A model generated the notes under the pieces. It was not told the DNA's origin. It did no database searches and worked only from the letters and a program-made list of their open reading frames with translations. Shown piece by piece: positions 51,256 through 62,660 of a stretch of 64,000 bases of DNA. The DNA is from Streptomyces sp. CB01249. GTDB lineage: Bacteria > Actinomycetota > Actinomycetes > Streptomycetales > Streptomycetaceae. The stretch is taken from NCBI RefSeq assembly GCF_001905735.1, contig NZ_LISW01000006.1, positions 193,432-257,431 on the forward strand, given 5' to 3'. The position numbers were made by a program, and so were the translations under genes. Positions within the stretch are counted from its first letter, which is position 1. Each line of letters opens with the position of its first letter.

Positions 51256-51945
51256 CTACAGCGGGGGCAGTGCCGGAAGCGTGCCGCCTTCGACCGTCAG
51301 CGCCGAGCCGTCGCGCCGTCCGCTGAGCCAGCCAAGCAGCCCGGGCGCCGTGCCCCGGACCGCGACCGGCCCGCCCTCCGCGCCGCCGCCGGTCGTCCAC
51401 ACCCGCCCGGTGTCGTCGGCCAGTGACGTCGGCACCACCTCCGGATGCCCGGCGAACCGCTCGGCCAGGAAGCCGATCTCCCGCCCGGTGAACTCCTCCG
51501 GCAGGTCCTCCAGCTCGTAGCCGACGCCCAGGTCGACGTGGTGCAGCTCCACCTCGCCGCGGCGCCGGAACGGCACGAGGGCCGCCGAGTCCGTCACACC
51601 GTTGCGCAGGGTCACCGTGCGCGACCAGTCCGCGGGCTCGGCCGCCGCCTCCACGAAACGGGCCGCGCTCGCCGTCAGGTCGGCCAGTTGCTGCTCCTGG
51701 GGCCGGGGGGCGTCCCGCTCGATGTCGCGGTCCCGGGTTTCGCTGTCTGCGTACATCGGCAGGCCGCGGAGAACATTTGCGAGCGCGTCGGCGTTACGGG
51801 AGAGGTGCGCGATGACATGACCGCGGCTCCAGCCCGGCAGCCGGGACGGCTCGGACAGCGCCGCGTCGTCCAGTTTTCCGGTGGCTCCGAGCAGCCGATC
51901 CGTCGCTTCCCGGAGTGCTGCCAGGTCGTGCGCATGATCAGTCAT
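51256..51945 (-). CDS. Mycothiol-dependent maleylpyruvate isomerase-family protein
   Basis: A 229-residue protein of the DinB-like MDMPI fold. SRLPGWSRGHVIAHLSRNAD (about residues 33-52) and RRRGEVELHHVDLGVGYE provide the His/Glu/His zinc ligands. Family members use mycothiol as cofactor in isomerase or S-transferase reactions; the substrate here is unknown. ATG is supported by a -10-like TAGGCT (minus strand, forward 51953-51958) 7 nt upstream. Likely an operon with the metallo-hydrolase and divergent from uvrA. Confidence 0.88.
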   Translation of the reverse strand: MTDHAHDLAALREATDRLLGATGKLDDAALSEPSRLPGWSRGHVIAHLSRNADALANVLRGLPMYADSETRDRDIERDAPRPQEQQLADLTASAARFVEAAAEPADWSRTVTLRNGVTDSAALVPFRRRGEVELHHVDLGVGYELEDLPEEFTGREIGFLAERFAGHPEVVPTSLADDTGRVWTTGGGAEGGPVAVRGTAPGLLGWLSGRRDGSALTVEGGTLPALPPL

Positions 51946-51952
51946 GGGGCCG

Positions 51953-51970
51953 AGCCTAGCTGCGGCCACT
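51953..51970 (-). promoter_or_regulatory. Candidate promoter of the mycothiol-enzyme gene
   Basis: On the minus strand AGTGGC, a 6-nt spacer and TAGGCT lie 7 nt before the ATG. This keeps the inner half and spacing of the RecA-NDp element, but the outer TTGTC is absent, so damage control is doubtful. Confidence 0.45.
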
Positions 51971-52121
51971 CGTTCGGGTGAAGGAGTTCTCAGCCGTCCG
52001 CAATTCGAATGTGCGTGCTATACGCTCGAAGTCGAAAGCTTCGTACACCGCTGTGGCGCCCCCCATACCCTGGGCCGGGGGCTCAGTTCCCCCATTTCTC
52101 TCCAGAAAGGTGCGGACCGGC

Positions 52122-55154
<3,033 letters not shown>

Positions 55155-55172
55155 CGCCGACGACCCGCCGTA

Positions 55173-55210
55173 CGAGGCGGCGGCCCCCCACGGTGGGGGC
55201 CGCCGCCTCG
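55173..55210 (+). terminator. uvrA terminator
   Basis: A GC-rich stem (CGAGGCGGCGGCCCC paired with GGGGCCGCCGCCTCG) with a short loop lies 18 nt after the uvrA stop codon. Confidence 0.85.
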
Positions 55211-55400
55211 CCGCGTTCCCGGCCGTCCTCGCGCGCCGGCCGCCGCCGCACCGCGTTCCCGGCTCCGACGAGCCACGACCGGCCCCCGCGCGGAGGCGCC
55301 CGTCTCCGCCGGTATCGTCGGTTACGTCACCGATGCCGCGGCCGCCCCGGGCAGCTCCGGCACGGTTTCCCGATCTGACCGCCCGACCCGTGGAGACCGC

Positions 55401-55829
55401 ATGTCCGGCCAGCCCGCCGCCCGCCGCACCGTGCTGAAGGGCGCCGCTCTCGCCGGCGTCGCCGGGCTGGGCGCCGCCGCCTGCTCGACCGACTCGAAGC
55501 TCGGCCACGCCCAGACGCCGACCCCCACCGCCCCCGTCGAGCTCGGCGCGCCCGACGAGGTCCCCGTCGGCGAGTCCAAGCTCTACCGCGAGCAGCGCGT
55601 CGTCGTGACCTGCCCGGCCAAGGGGGAGTTCAAGGCGTTCAGCGCCCAGTGCACCCACGCCGGCTGCCTGCTGGACAAGGTCGAGAAGAACGAGGGCCAC
55701 TGCCCCTGCCACGGCAGCCGCTTCGACACCACGACCGGCAAGGCCATCCACGGCCCCGCGACCGTGCCGCTGCCCGCCGTCCCGGTCCGCGTCGAGGGCG
55801 GAAAGCTGATCGCGGGCCCCGACGCCTGA
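55401..55829 (+). CDS. Tat-exported Rieske [2Fe-2S] lipoprotein
   Basis: A 142-residue Rieske protein. The N-terminus has a twin-arginine motif (ARRTVLKGAALAG) and a lipobox-like AAAC (Cys near residue 32), so it is probably exported folded by Tat and lipid-anchored. The cluster is bound by CTHAGC (about residues 87-92) and CPCHGS (about 104-109), the two Cys/His pairs expected for a [2Fe-2S] site. It is too small for a cytochrome bc1 Rieske subunit and no oxygenase partner is adjacent; the electron partner is unknown. Confidence 0.92.
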   Translation: MSGQPAARRTVLKGAALAGVAGLGAAACSTDSKLGHAQTPTPTAPVELGAPDEVPVGESKLYREQRVVVTCPAKGEFKAFSAQCTHAGCLLDKVEKNEGHCPCHGSRFDTTTGKAIHGPATVPLPAVPVRVEGGKLIAGPDA

Positions 55830-55846
55830 GTCACCCGGCCCCCGGC

Positions 55847-56773
55847 CTACTCCCAGTCCCAGTCGATCCCGACCAGCCCCGGCCGCACCCCCTGCTCCAC
55901 CAGATGCACGGTCCGGTGCCGGCCGGTCAGCGTGAGCTCCGCCCGGGCGCCCCGGGGCGCGCCCGCCGACGCCTGGGCGAAGCTCCGGCACCGTACCGGC
56001 AGCGCCTCCTCGGCGAACCCGACCTGGAGCACGTACTGCCCGCCGCCGAAGGTGAAGCCGCGCATGTACTCGCCGCACGGCCCGCCCGTGCCGTCCTCGA
56101 AGCCGTAGCCGAAGAGGTACGTGTCGCCCGCCCGCAGCCGGGTGTCGAACAGCAGCTCGGCGACCAGCACCCCCGTCTCCCGGTCCCAGCGGACCCGGCC
56201 CGTCCGGCAGTTCTCCCGGGCGCGCACCTCGACCCGCGCCGGATCGCAGCCCGGATCGCCCACGTACACCGCGAGATAGCGGTCGATGCCGTCCCGGTGG
56301 GCGCGCACCACATGCTGGGAGGCCCGCTGCTGCATCTGGCGCCCCGGCCCGATCCGTACCCGTTCCTGGTGGCCCACCGTGTGCAGCCCGCCGTCCGCGG
56401 GTGACTCCATGTCCGCGAGCAGCCGCTCCACGACCCCGGACGTCTCCACCAGCGAGCGGTAGGTGCGCGCGGGCGGGCGCTCGGTGTCCGGGCGGGGCTC
56501 CTCGGTGTCCAGGAGCCCGAGCAGCGAGTTCGGCGGCAGTGCGAGGACCTCCTCCAGGGCCTTCACGGCGCGCAGCGACTCCGGACGCTGCGGGCGGCGG
56601 GCGCCCTGCTGCCAGTAACTCAGGCTGGTCACACCGAGCTTGATCCCCCGGTGCGCGAGATGGTGCCGGACCCGCTGGAGCGGCAGGCCGCGCACCGACA
56701 GCGCGGTGCGCAGGGCCAGGTGGAACGGGCCGGTGTGCAGCACCTGCGCCAGTTCGGCCTCGGTGTGCCGCAT
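55847..56773 (-). CDS. Probable DNA-binding regulator with N-terminal HTH
   Basis: A 308-residue protein. The first 80 residues look like a helix-turn-helix of the XRE type (LRTALSVRGLPLQRVRHHLA, then GIKLGVTSLSYWQQGARRPQ), a pattern found in Streptomyces proteins annotated only as hypothetical or transcriptional regulators. The remaining 200 residues are beta-rich (RYLAVYVGDPGCDPARVEV, GDTYLFGYGFEDGTGGPCGE) and unassigned. A perfect palindrome GTGAACGTTCAC lies 12 bp upstream of its start, and three more GTTCAC copies lie between it and the secreted protease gene, suggesting autoregulation and control of the protease pair. Confidence 0.68.
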   Translation of the reverse strand: MRHTEAELAQVLHTGPFHLALRTALSVRGLPLQRVRHHLAHRGIKLGVTSLSYWQQGARRPQRPESLRAVKALEEVLALPPNSLLGLLDTEEPRPDTERPPARTYRSLVETSGVVERLLADMESPADGGLHTVGHQERVRIGPGRQMQQRASQHVVRAHRDGIDRYLAVYVGDPGCDPARVEVRARENCRTGRVRWDRETGVLVAELLFDTRLRAGDTYLFGYGFEDGTGGPCGEYMRGFTFGGGQYVLQVGFAEEALPVRCRSFAQASAGAPRGARAELTLTGRHRTVHLVEQGVRPGLVGIDWDWE

Positions 56774-56784
56774 GGGTCCTCCTG

Positions 56785-56896
56785 GTGAACGTTCACGCCG
56801 GCCGGGCAGGGGGCCGCGCCGACGGATGCCGGTCCGCAGGTGGCCGGGGGCGCGCGTTCACACCTCGGCCCCGGACGTTCACACCGCGGTGTTCAC
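56785..56896. promoter_or_regulatory. Cluster of GTTCAC operator-like sites
   Basis: GTGAACGTTCAC (56785-56796) is a perfect palindrome. Further GTTCAC copies start at 56856, 56877 and 56891, and ACACCGCGGTGT (56881-56892) is a second perfect palindrome. All lie in the 227-bp gap between the HTH gene and the divergent cysteine-protease gene. Confidence 0.65.
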
Positions 56897-57000
56897 CCGC
56901 ATTCAAGCGTGTTGACCCGTCCCCGACAACGGTTGATGCTCCTCCACAGCGTCCGGACGCGCTCCTCGGAACCCCCACCCCCCGCCCCGGGAGGAACGCC

Positions 57001-57657
57001 ATGCGCAACCCAGGTACCAGGCCGGCCCGGCTGTCGGTGACAGCCGTACTGGCCGCCCTGCTGCTCGCCGTCCCCACGGCGACCGCCACCGCCGCCGACC
57101 AGCCCCGCATCGCCGCCGCCACGGCCACCGCCACCGCCCAGGTCCGGACCGCGTCCGCCCCGACGGCCGCCCTCGCCGCCACCAAGCGGCTGAACATCAC
57201 GATGCAGGCCCAGCAGAAGACCAACTGGTGCTGGGCCGCGTCCGGCAACACCATCGCCACCTGGTACGGCCGCAACTACAGCCAGAACCAGTTCTGCAAC
57301 GCCGCCTTCAACCGCGCCCAGGGCTACGACTGCCCCAACTCGCAGGCCGCCCTCGACAACGTGCAGAACGCCCTGTACTGGGCGGGCATCAGCCCCGGCT
57401 CGTACGTCAGCGGCTGGCTGCGCTACGCCACCGTGCAGAGCGAGATAGCCGCCGGACGCCCGGTCGAGACCCGCATCCAGTGGTCCTCGGGCGGCGGCCA
57501 CATGCACGTCCTGTACGGCTACGACGACGCCAACAGCCTCGTCTACTGGGGCGACCCGTGGCCCTCCAGCAACCGCTACAACTGGGCCTCGCACTCCTGG
57601 TACGTGAACAACAGCGAGTTCTCCTGGACCCACTCGCTCTACCGGATCGGGGCGTGA
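57001..57657 (+). CDS. Secreted papain-like (C39/C70-type) cysteine protease
   Basis: A 218-residue exported protein. Signal peptide about residues 1-32, short Ala/Thr-rich spacer, then a papain-like domain: QKTNWCWAASGNTIATWYG has the nucleophile Cys (about 77), GGGHMHVLYGYDDANS the His (about 167), and VYWGDPWPSSNRYNW the Asp (about 185). NWCWAA is typical of peptidase C39-like/staphopain-type folds. A GGGAGGAAC ribosome site precedes the ATG. The next gene starts 4 nt after its stop, so the pair is translationally linked. Confidence 0.86.
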   Translation: MRNPGTRPARLSVTAVLAALLLAVPTATATAADQPRIAAATATATAQVRTASAPTAALAATKRLNITMQAQQKTNWCWAASGNTIATWYGRNYSQNQFCNAAFNRAQGYDCPNSQAALDNVQNALYWAGISPGSYVSGWLRYATVQSEIAAGRPVETRIQWSSGGGHMHVLYGYDDANSLVYWGDPWPSSNRYNWASHSWYVNNSEFSWTHSLYRIGA

Positions 57658-57661
57658 CGCC

Positions 57662-58516
57662 ATGACCACCACCCGTACCCGGAGCGCCCGCCGCCCCCTC
57701 GCCGCCGCCCTGGCCGCCGCCGGTGTCCTCGCCGGCACGGCCCTCCTCACCGCCGCCCCGCAGGCGGCCGCCGCCGACGGCCCCCAGGCCGGTCCCGCCG
57801 CCCTGGCCGCGGCCCACGAGGCGGCCACCGACGCCACCACCCTGAACACCCTGTCCCGGTTCTTCGCCCGCGAGGGCGCCGTCACCGAGAAGGCCGCCGC
57901 ACCCCGCATCCAGGGCGAGGCCGTGCCCGTGCGCACCCTGTCCGCCGGGTTCGTCGCGGGCGAGCCGGGCGCCCCCGTCGCCTCCCTCGACTACCTGGCC
58001 AGCACCGCCGTCTCCTCGGACGGGCAGAAGGCGTCGCTCTGGACGCTGCCGGAACCCGGCAAGGACGGCGCGATGCGGGTGGTGAACATCGCCACCGGCG
58101 ACGACGAGGCCCGCTACACCGCGGCCGGCGCCCGCAAGCTGCCCGGCGGCATCGTCTTCCACGAGCCCCAGATCGACGCCTGGTACGTGCAGAAGGGGGA
58201 CAAGGTCCTCCCGCTCGACCAGGACGCCGTCCGGGCGGTCGGCAAGCAGGGGACGACGCTCTCCGCCTACCGCACCCGGGTCCACGCCGCCTACGCGGAC
58301 AAGCTCCCCGGATCCGCGTACGCCCGCAAGGGCGAGGCGGGCGGCTACGGGCCCGAGGCGAAGAAGGCGTCCGGCCCCGCCATCGCGGCCTCCACCACCG
58401 GGACCGAGACCGCCCTGACCGCGGGCTCCATGGCGGCCGCCGGAGGCGCCGTCGCCGTACTCGCCCTGTGCGGCGTCACCGCCCTGCGCCTCAGGAACCG
58501 CCGCCGGACCGGGTGA
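57662..58516 (+). CDS. Exported, C-terminally membrane-anchored protein paired with the protease
   Basis: A 284-residue protein of unknown family. Signal peptide about residues 1-37, an extracellular domain of about 200 residues (TLSRFFAREGAVTEKAAA; ASLDYLASTAVSSDGQKA; GIVFHEPQIDAWYVQKGD), then a hydrophobic anchor (AAAGGAVAVLALCGVTALRL) and an Arg-rich cytoplasmic end (RNRRRTG). The anchor plus basic tail resembles sortase or type I membrane proteins without an LPXTG motif. Its tight coupling to the cysteine protease suggests a substrate, receptor or inhibitor of that enzyme; sequence alone does not decide. Confidence 0.74.
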   Translation: MTTTRTRSARRPLAAALAAAGVLAGTALLTAAPQAAAADGPQAGPAALAAAHEAATDATTLNTLSRFFAREGAVTEKAAAPRIQGEAVPVRTLSAGFVAGEPGAPVASLDYLASTAVSSDGQKASLWTLPEPGKDGAMRVVNIATGDDEARYTAAGARKLPGGIVFHEPQIDAWYVQKGDKVLPLDQDAVRAVGKQGTTLSAYRTRVHAAYADKLPGSAYARKGEAGGYGPEAKKASGPAIAASTTGTETALTAGSMAAAGGAVAVLALCGVTALRLRNRRRTG

Positions 58517-58536
58517 TCCGCCCGGCCCCACGACCC

Positions 58537-58579
58537 CGCGCTCCGGGGCAGGTGCTCCCCACCCCTGCCCCGGAGCGCG
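58537..58579 (+). terminator. Terminator after the protease pair
   Basis: A perfect 16-bp stem (CGCGCTCCGGGGCAGG / CCTGCCCCGGAGCGCG) with an 11-nt loop lies 20 nt after the stop, isolating uvrC. Confidence 0.9.
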
Positions 58580-58600
58580 GCGCCATCCGCGCACCCCGCG

Positions 58601-58623
58601 CTGTCACCGCCCGCAAGTAGGGT
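58601..58623 (+). promoter_or_regulatory. Candidate promoter of uvrC with partial damage box
   Basis: CTGTCACCGCC, a 6-nt spacer and a perfect TAGGGT -10 (58618-58623) precede the ATG by 7 nt. The box matches TTGTCAGTGGC in 7 of 11 positions, with exact spacing; damage induction is possible but weaker than for uvrB. Confidence 0.5.
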
Positions 58624-58630
58624 GGGGAGC

Positions 58631-60667
58631 ATGGCAGACCCCTCCAGCTACCGCCCCAAGCCGGGACAGATCCCCGACTCCCCGGGGGTCTACAAATTCC
58701 GCGACGAACACCGCCGGGTGATCTACGTCGGGAAGGCCAAAAGCCTGCGCCAGCGCCTGGCCAACTACTTCCAGGACCTCTCCGGCCTCCACCCGCGCAC
58801 GCGCACGATGGTGACCACGGCCGCCTCCGTGGAGTGGACGGTCGTCTCCACCGAGGTCGAGGCGCTTCAGCTGGAGTACTCCTGGATCAAGGAGTTCGAC
58901 CCCCGGTTCAACGTCAAGTACCGCGACGACAAGAGCTATCCCTACCTGGCGGTCACGCTCAACGAGGAGTTCCCCCGCGTCCAGGTGATGCGCGGCGCCA
59001 AGAAGAAGGGCGTGCGCTACTTCGGTCCGTACGGGCACGCCTGGGCGATCCGCGAGACGGTCGACCTGATGCTCCGCGTCTTCCCCGTCCGCACCTGCTC
59101 CGCCGGCGTCTTCAAGAACGCCGCGCGGACCGGCCGCCCCTGCCTCCTCGGCTACATCGGCAAGTGCTCGGCCCCCTGCGTCGGCCGCGTCACCCCCGAG
59201 GAGCACCGCGAACTGGCGGACGACTTCTGCGACTTCATGGCCGGCCGCACCGGCACGTACATCCGCCGCCTGGAGAAGGACATGATGGCGGCCGCCGAGG
59301 AGATGGAGTACGAGCGGGCCGCGCGGCTGCGCGACGACGTCGAGGCACTGAAGCGCGCGATGGAGAAGAGCGCCGTCGTCCTCGCCGACGCCACCGACGC
59401 CGACCTCATCGCGGTCGCCGAGGACGAGCTGGAGGCCGCCGTCCAGATCTTCCACGTGCGCGGCGGCCGGGTCCGCGGCCAGCGCGGCTGGGTCACCGAC
59501 AAGGTGGAGAACGTCGACACCTCCGGCCTCGTGGAGCACGCCCTCCAGCAGCTGTACGGGGAGGAGAGCGGCGACGCCGTCCCCAAGGAGGTCCTGGTCC
59601 CGGCCCTGCCCGAGGACCCCGAGGCGGTCTCCCAGTGGCTCGCAGACCGGCGCGGCTCCCAGGTCAGCCTGCGCATCCCGCAGCGCGGCGACAAGAAGGA
59701 CCTGATGGTCACCGTCCAGCGCAACGCCCAGCAGGCGCTCGGACTGCACAAGACCAAGCGCGCCTCCGACCTCACCACCCGCTCCCGGGCCCTGGAGGAG
59801 ATCGCCGGGGCCCTGGACCTGGACACCGCCCCGCTGCGCATCGAGTGCTTCGACATCTCGCACCTCCAGGGCGACGACGTCGTCGCGTCCATGGTGGTCT
59901 TCGAGGACGGCCTCGCCCGCAAGGGGGAGTACCGCCGCTTCCAGATCAAGGGCTTCGAGGGCCAGGACGACGTCCGCTCGATGCACGAGGTGATCAGCCG
60001 CCGCTTCCGCCGCTACCTCCAGGAGAAGGAGCGCACGGGGGAGTGGGAGGAGACCCCGGCGCCCACCGGCCCCGTCCCGGCGGTCCCGGGCGAGGGCCAC
60101 GAGGACCCCCGGGCCGCCGACGAGTCCCGCGAGGACGACGGCCGCCCCAAGCGGTTCGCGTATCCGCCGCAGCTCCTCGTCGTGGACGGCGGGCAGCCGC
60201 AGGTCGCCGCCGCCAAGCGGGCCCTGGACGAGCTCGGCATCGACGACATCGCGGTCTGCGGCCTCGCCAAGCGCCTCGAAGAGGTCTGGCTGCCCGATGA
60301 CGACGACCCGGTGGTCCTGCCCCGCTCCAGCGAGGGCCTGTATCTCCTCCAGCGCGTCCGCGACGAGGCGCACCGCTTCGCCATCACCTACCAGCGCGCC
60401 AAGCGGGCCAAGCGCATCCGCGCCAGCCCGCTGGACGCCGTCCCCGGCCTCGGAGACACCCGGAAACAGGCCCTGATCAAGCATTTCGGCTCCGTCAAGA
60501 AGCTGCGGCAGGCGACAATCGAAGAGATCTGCGAGGTTCCCGGGATAGGCCGCAGGACAGCGGAGTCCGTGGCCGTCGCCCTCGCGGCGGCCGCCCCGGC
60601 CGCACCCGCCGTGAACACGGCCACAGGAGAGATCATGGAAGAGGACGACGGGGGCAGCACGACATGA
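58631..60667 (+). CDS. uvrC: Excinuclease ABC subunit C
   Basis: A 678-residue dual-incision nuclease of excision repair. The GIY-YIG domain (about 12-95) includes SPGVYKFRDEHRRVIYVGKA for the 3' cut; a UVR domain (about 205-245, DMMAAAEEMEYERAARLRDD) binds UvrB; the RNase H-like domain (IECFDISHLQGDDVVASMVV) makes the 5' cut; a C-terminal helix-hairpin-helix pair (LDAVPGLGDTRKQALIKHFG; ICEVPGIGRRTAESVA) binds DNA. An acidic Pro-rich insertion of about 45 residues (EWEETPAPTG...) sits in the nuclease domain, as in other actinobacteria. ATG at 58631 is preferred over GTG at 58622. Its stop overlaps the rapZ start. Confidence 0.97.
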   Translation: MADPSSYRPKPGQIPDSPGVYKFRDEHRRVIYVGKAKSLRQRLANYFQDLSGLHPRTRTMVTTAASVEWTVVSTEVEALQLEYSWIKEFDPRFNVKYRDDKSYPYLAVTLNEEFPRVQVMRGAKKKGVRYFGPYGHAWAIRETVDLMLRVFPVRTCSAGVFKNAARTGRPCLLGYIGKCSAPCVGRVTPEEHRELADDFCDFMAGRTGTYIRRLEKDMMAAAEEMEYERAARLRDDVEALKRAMEKSAVVLADATDADLIAVAEDELEAAVQIFHVRGGRVRGQRGWVTDKVENVDTSGLVEHALQQLYGEESGDAVPKEVLVPALPEDPEAVSQWLADRRGSQVSLRIPQRGDKKDLMVTVQRNAQQALGLHKTKRASDLTTRSRALEEIAGALDLDTAPLRIECFDISHLQGDDVVASMVVFEDGLARKGEYRRFQIKGFEGQDDVRSMHEVISRRFRRYLQEKERTGEWEETPAPTGPVPAVPGEGHEDPRAADESREDDGRPKRFAYPPQLLVVDGGQPQVAAAKRALDELGIDDIAVCGLAKRLEEVWLPDDDDPVVLPRSSEGLYLLQRVRDEAHRFAITYQRAKRAKRIRASPLDAVPGLGDTRKQALIKHFGSVKKLRQATIEEICEVPGIGRRTAESVAVALAAAAPAAPAVNTATGEIMEEDDGGSTT

Positions 60668-61629
60668 CCGAGAACGAACATGAACACGGGCACGACCGCA
60701 CGGACCGAGCAGACGGAGCAGCACACGTGAGTACGGGCACCCCGACCGAGACGGGCGACGCCGCGACGGCCATCCCGGAGCTGGTGATCATCTCCGGCAT
60801 GTCCGGCGCCGGGCGCAGCACAGCGGCCAAGTGTCTGGAGGACCTCGGCTGGTTCGTCGTGGACAACCTGCCGCCCGCGCTGATCCCCACCATGGTGGAG
60901 CTCGGCGCCCGCTCCCAGGGCAACGTCGCCCGGATCGCCGTCGTGGTCGACGTGCGGGGCCGCCGCTTCTTCGACAACCTGCGCGAATCCCTCGCCGACC
61001 TGGACGCCAAGGGCGTCACCCGCCGCGTGGTCTTCCTGGAGTCCTCCGACGACGCGCTGGTCCGCCGCTTCGAGTCGGTCCGCCGCCCCCACCCGCTCCA
61101 GGGCGACGGCCGCATCGTGGACGGCATCGCCGCCGAGCGCGACCTGCTCCGCGAGCTGCGCGGCGACGCCGACCTGGTGATCGACACCTCCAGCCTCAAC
61201 GTCCACGAGCTGCGCGCCAAGATGGACGCCCAGTTCGCCGGCGACGAGGAGCCGGAGCTGCGCGCCACGGTGATGTCCTTCGGCTTCAAGTACGGCCTGC
61301 CGGTCGACGCCGACCTGGTGGTCGACTGCCGCTTCCTGCCGAACCCGCACTGGGTCCCGGAGCTGCGCCCCTTCACCGGGCTGAACGAGGAGGTGTCGGC
61401 GTACGTCTTCGACCAGCCCGGCGCCAAGGAGTTCCTCAACCAGTACACCGAACTGCTCCAGCTCGTCGCCGCGGGCTACCGCCGCGAGGGCAAGCGCTAT
61501 GTGACCATCGCGGTGGGCTGCACGGGCGGCAAGCACCGCTCGGTGGCCATGTCCGAGAAGCTGGCGGCCCGGCTCGCCACGGAGGGGATCGAGACCGTGC
61601 TCGTACACAGGGACATGGGGCGCGAGTGA
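60664..61629 (+). CDS. rapZ: RNase adaptor/nucleotide-binding protein RapZ (YvcJ)
   Basis: A 321-residue P-loop protein of the RapZ/YvcJ family. Walker A is VIISGMSGAGRSTAAKCLED (about residues 42-61; Arg stands where many have Lys, which is common in actinobacteria). GWFVVDNLPPALIP is a family hallmark and the C-terminal VAVGCTGGKHRSVAMSEKLA carries the domain that binds glucosamine 6-phosphate in Escherichia coli RapZ. In actinobacteria the gene always accompanies yvcK and whiA. It begins inside the uvrC stop codon (ATGA) with an extra 35-residue polar N-terminus; a later GTG near 60727 is an alternative start. Confidence 0.93.
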   Translation: MTENEHEHGHDRTDRADGAAHVSTGTPTETGDAATAIPELVIISGMSGAGRSTAAKCLEDLGWFVVDNLPPALIPTMVELGARSQGNVARIAVVVDVRGRRFFDNLRESLADLDAKGVTRRVVFLESSDDALVRRFESVRRPHPLQGDGRIVDGIAAERDLLRELRGDADLVIDTSSLNVHELRAKMDAQFAGDEEPELRATVMSFGFKYGLPVDADLVVDCRFLPNPHWVPELRPFTGLNEEVSAYVFDQPGAKEFLNQYTELLQLVAAGYRREGKRYVTIAVGCTGGKHRSVAMSEKLAARLATEGIETVLVHRDMGRE

Positions 61630-62660
61630 CCAGTCGCAATCTGCGCCTGCGCCGGCTGCGGGGCGCCGCGCCCGCGCTCTCCGTGCGCAAGCGCGGCGCC
61701 CAGCCCAAGGTCGTCGCCCTCGGCGGCGGCATGGGCCTGTCGGCCTCCCTCACCGCGCTGCGCCGGATCACCGGCGATCTGACCGCCGTGGTCACCGTCG
61801 CCGACGACGGCGGCTCCAGCGGACGGCTGCGTGAGGAGCTGGGCGTCCTGCCCCCGGGTGACCTGCGCAAGGCGCTGGCCGCCCTGTGCGGCGACGACGA
61901 GTGGGGCCAGACCTGGGCCCAGGTCATCCAGCACCGCTTCCAGTCCAAGGGCGACCTGCACGAGCACGCGGTCGGCAATCTGCTGATCGTCGCCCTCTGG
62001 GAGCAGCTGGGCGACCACGTCCAGGCCCTGGACCTGGTCGGCAAGCTGCTCGGCGCGCACGGCCGGGTGCTGCCCATGTCCGCCGTGCCGCTGGAGCTCC
62101 AGGCTCTCGTCAAGGGCCACGACCCGGACCGCCCGGAGGACGTGGACACCGTGCGCGGCCAGGCCACCGTGGCCCTCACCCCGGGCGAGGTGCAGTCCGT
62201 GCACCTGGTCCCGGCCGACCCGCCGGCCGTCCCCGAGGCGGTCGCCGCCGTCCGGGACGCGGACTGGGTGGTCCTCGGCCCTGGCTCCTGGTTCTCCTCT
62301 GTCATCCCGCACCTGCTCGTCCCCGAACTGCTGGACGCGCTGATCGAGACGAAGGCCCGCAAGGTCCTTTCGTTGAATCTCGCACCGCAACCCGGTGAAA
62401 CAGATGGCTTCTCACCGCAGCGTCATTTGGAGGTTTTGGGACGACACGCCCCTAAACTCGCCCTGGACGTGGTGCTGGCCGACGAGGCCGCCGTGCCCGA
62501 CCGCGATTCCCTCGCCGACGCAGCCAAACGGCTCGGCGCCGCGGTCGAGCTGGCGCCCGTGGCCTCACCCGACGGCGTTCCGATCCATGATCCGGAGCTG
62601 TTGGCCGCCGCGTACGACCGTATTTTTCGGATGCATGGAAGGATCGGCCCATGGCGATGA
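61626..62660 (+). CDS. yvcK: Gluconeogenesis factor YvcK (CofD-like)
   Basis: A 344-residue CofD/UPF0052 protein. KVVALGGGMGLSASLTALRR and VTVADDGGSSGRLREELGVL, then PPGDLRKALAALCGDD, are the nucleotide-sugar-binding signature; HEHAVGNLLIVALWEQ and NLAPQPGETDGFSPQRHLEV are also conserved. YvcK proteins bind UDP-GlcNAc and help balance carbon flow into the cell wall. GTG overlaps the rapZ stop (GTGA) and its end overlaps whiA by 10 bp, so the four-gene unit is tightly coupled. Confidence 0.94.
   Translation: MTSRNLRLRRLRGAAPALSVRKRGAQPKVVALGGGMGLSASLTALRRITGDLTAVVTVADDGGSSGRLREELGVLPPGDLRKALAALCGDDEWGQTWAQVIQHRFQSKGDLHEHAVGNLLIVALWEQLGDHVQALDLVGKLLGAHGRVLPMSAVPLELQALVKGHDPDRPEDVDTVRGQATVALTPGEVQSVHLVPADPPAVPEAVAAVRDADWVVLGPGSWFSSVIPHLLVPELLDALIETKARKVLSLNLAPQPGETDGFSPQRHLEVLGRHAPKLALDVVLADEAAVPDRDSLADAAKRLGAAVELAPVASPDGVPIHDPELLAAAYDRIFRMHGRIGPWR

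Noticed and set aside
52001..52042. LexA (SOS) box before uvrA in the TCGAA-rich stretch
   Set aside because: ATTCGAAT and CGAAG...CTTCG are present, but no pair has the TCGAAC-N4-GTTCGA spacing.
51978..52121. 48-residue N-terminal extension of UvrA from the upstream GTG
   Set aside because: The added residues are unlike any UvrA start, and MADRLIVRGAREHNL is the universal N-terminus.
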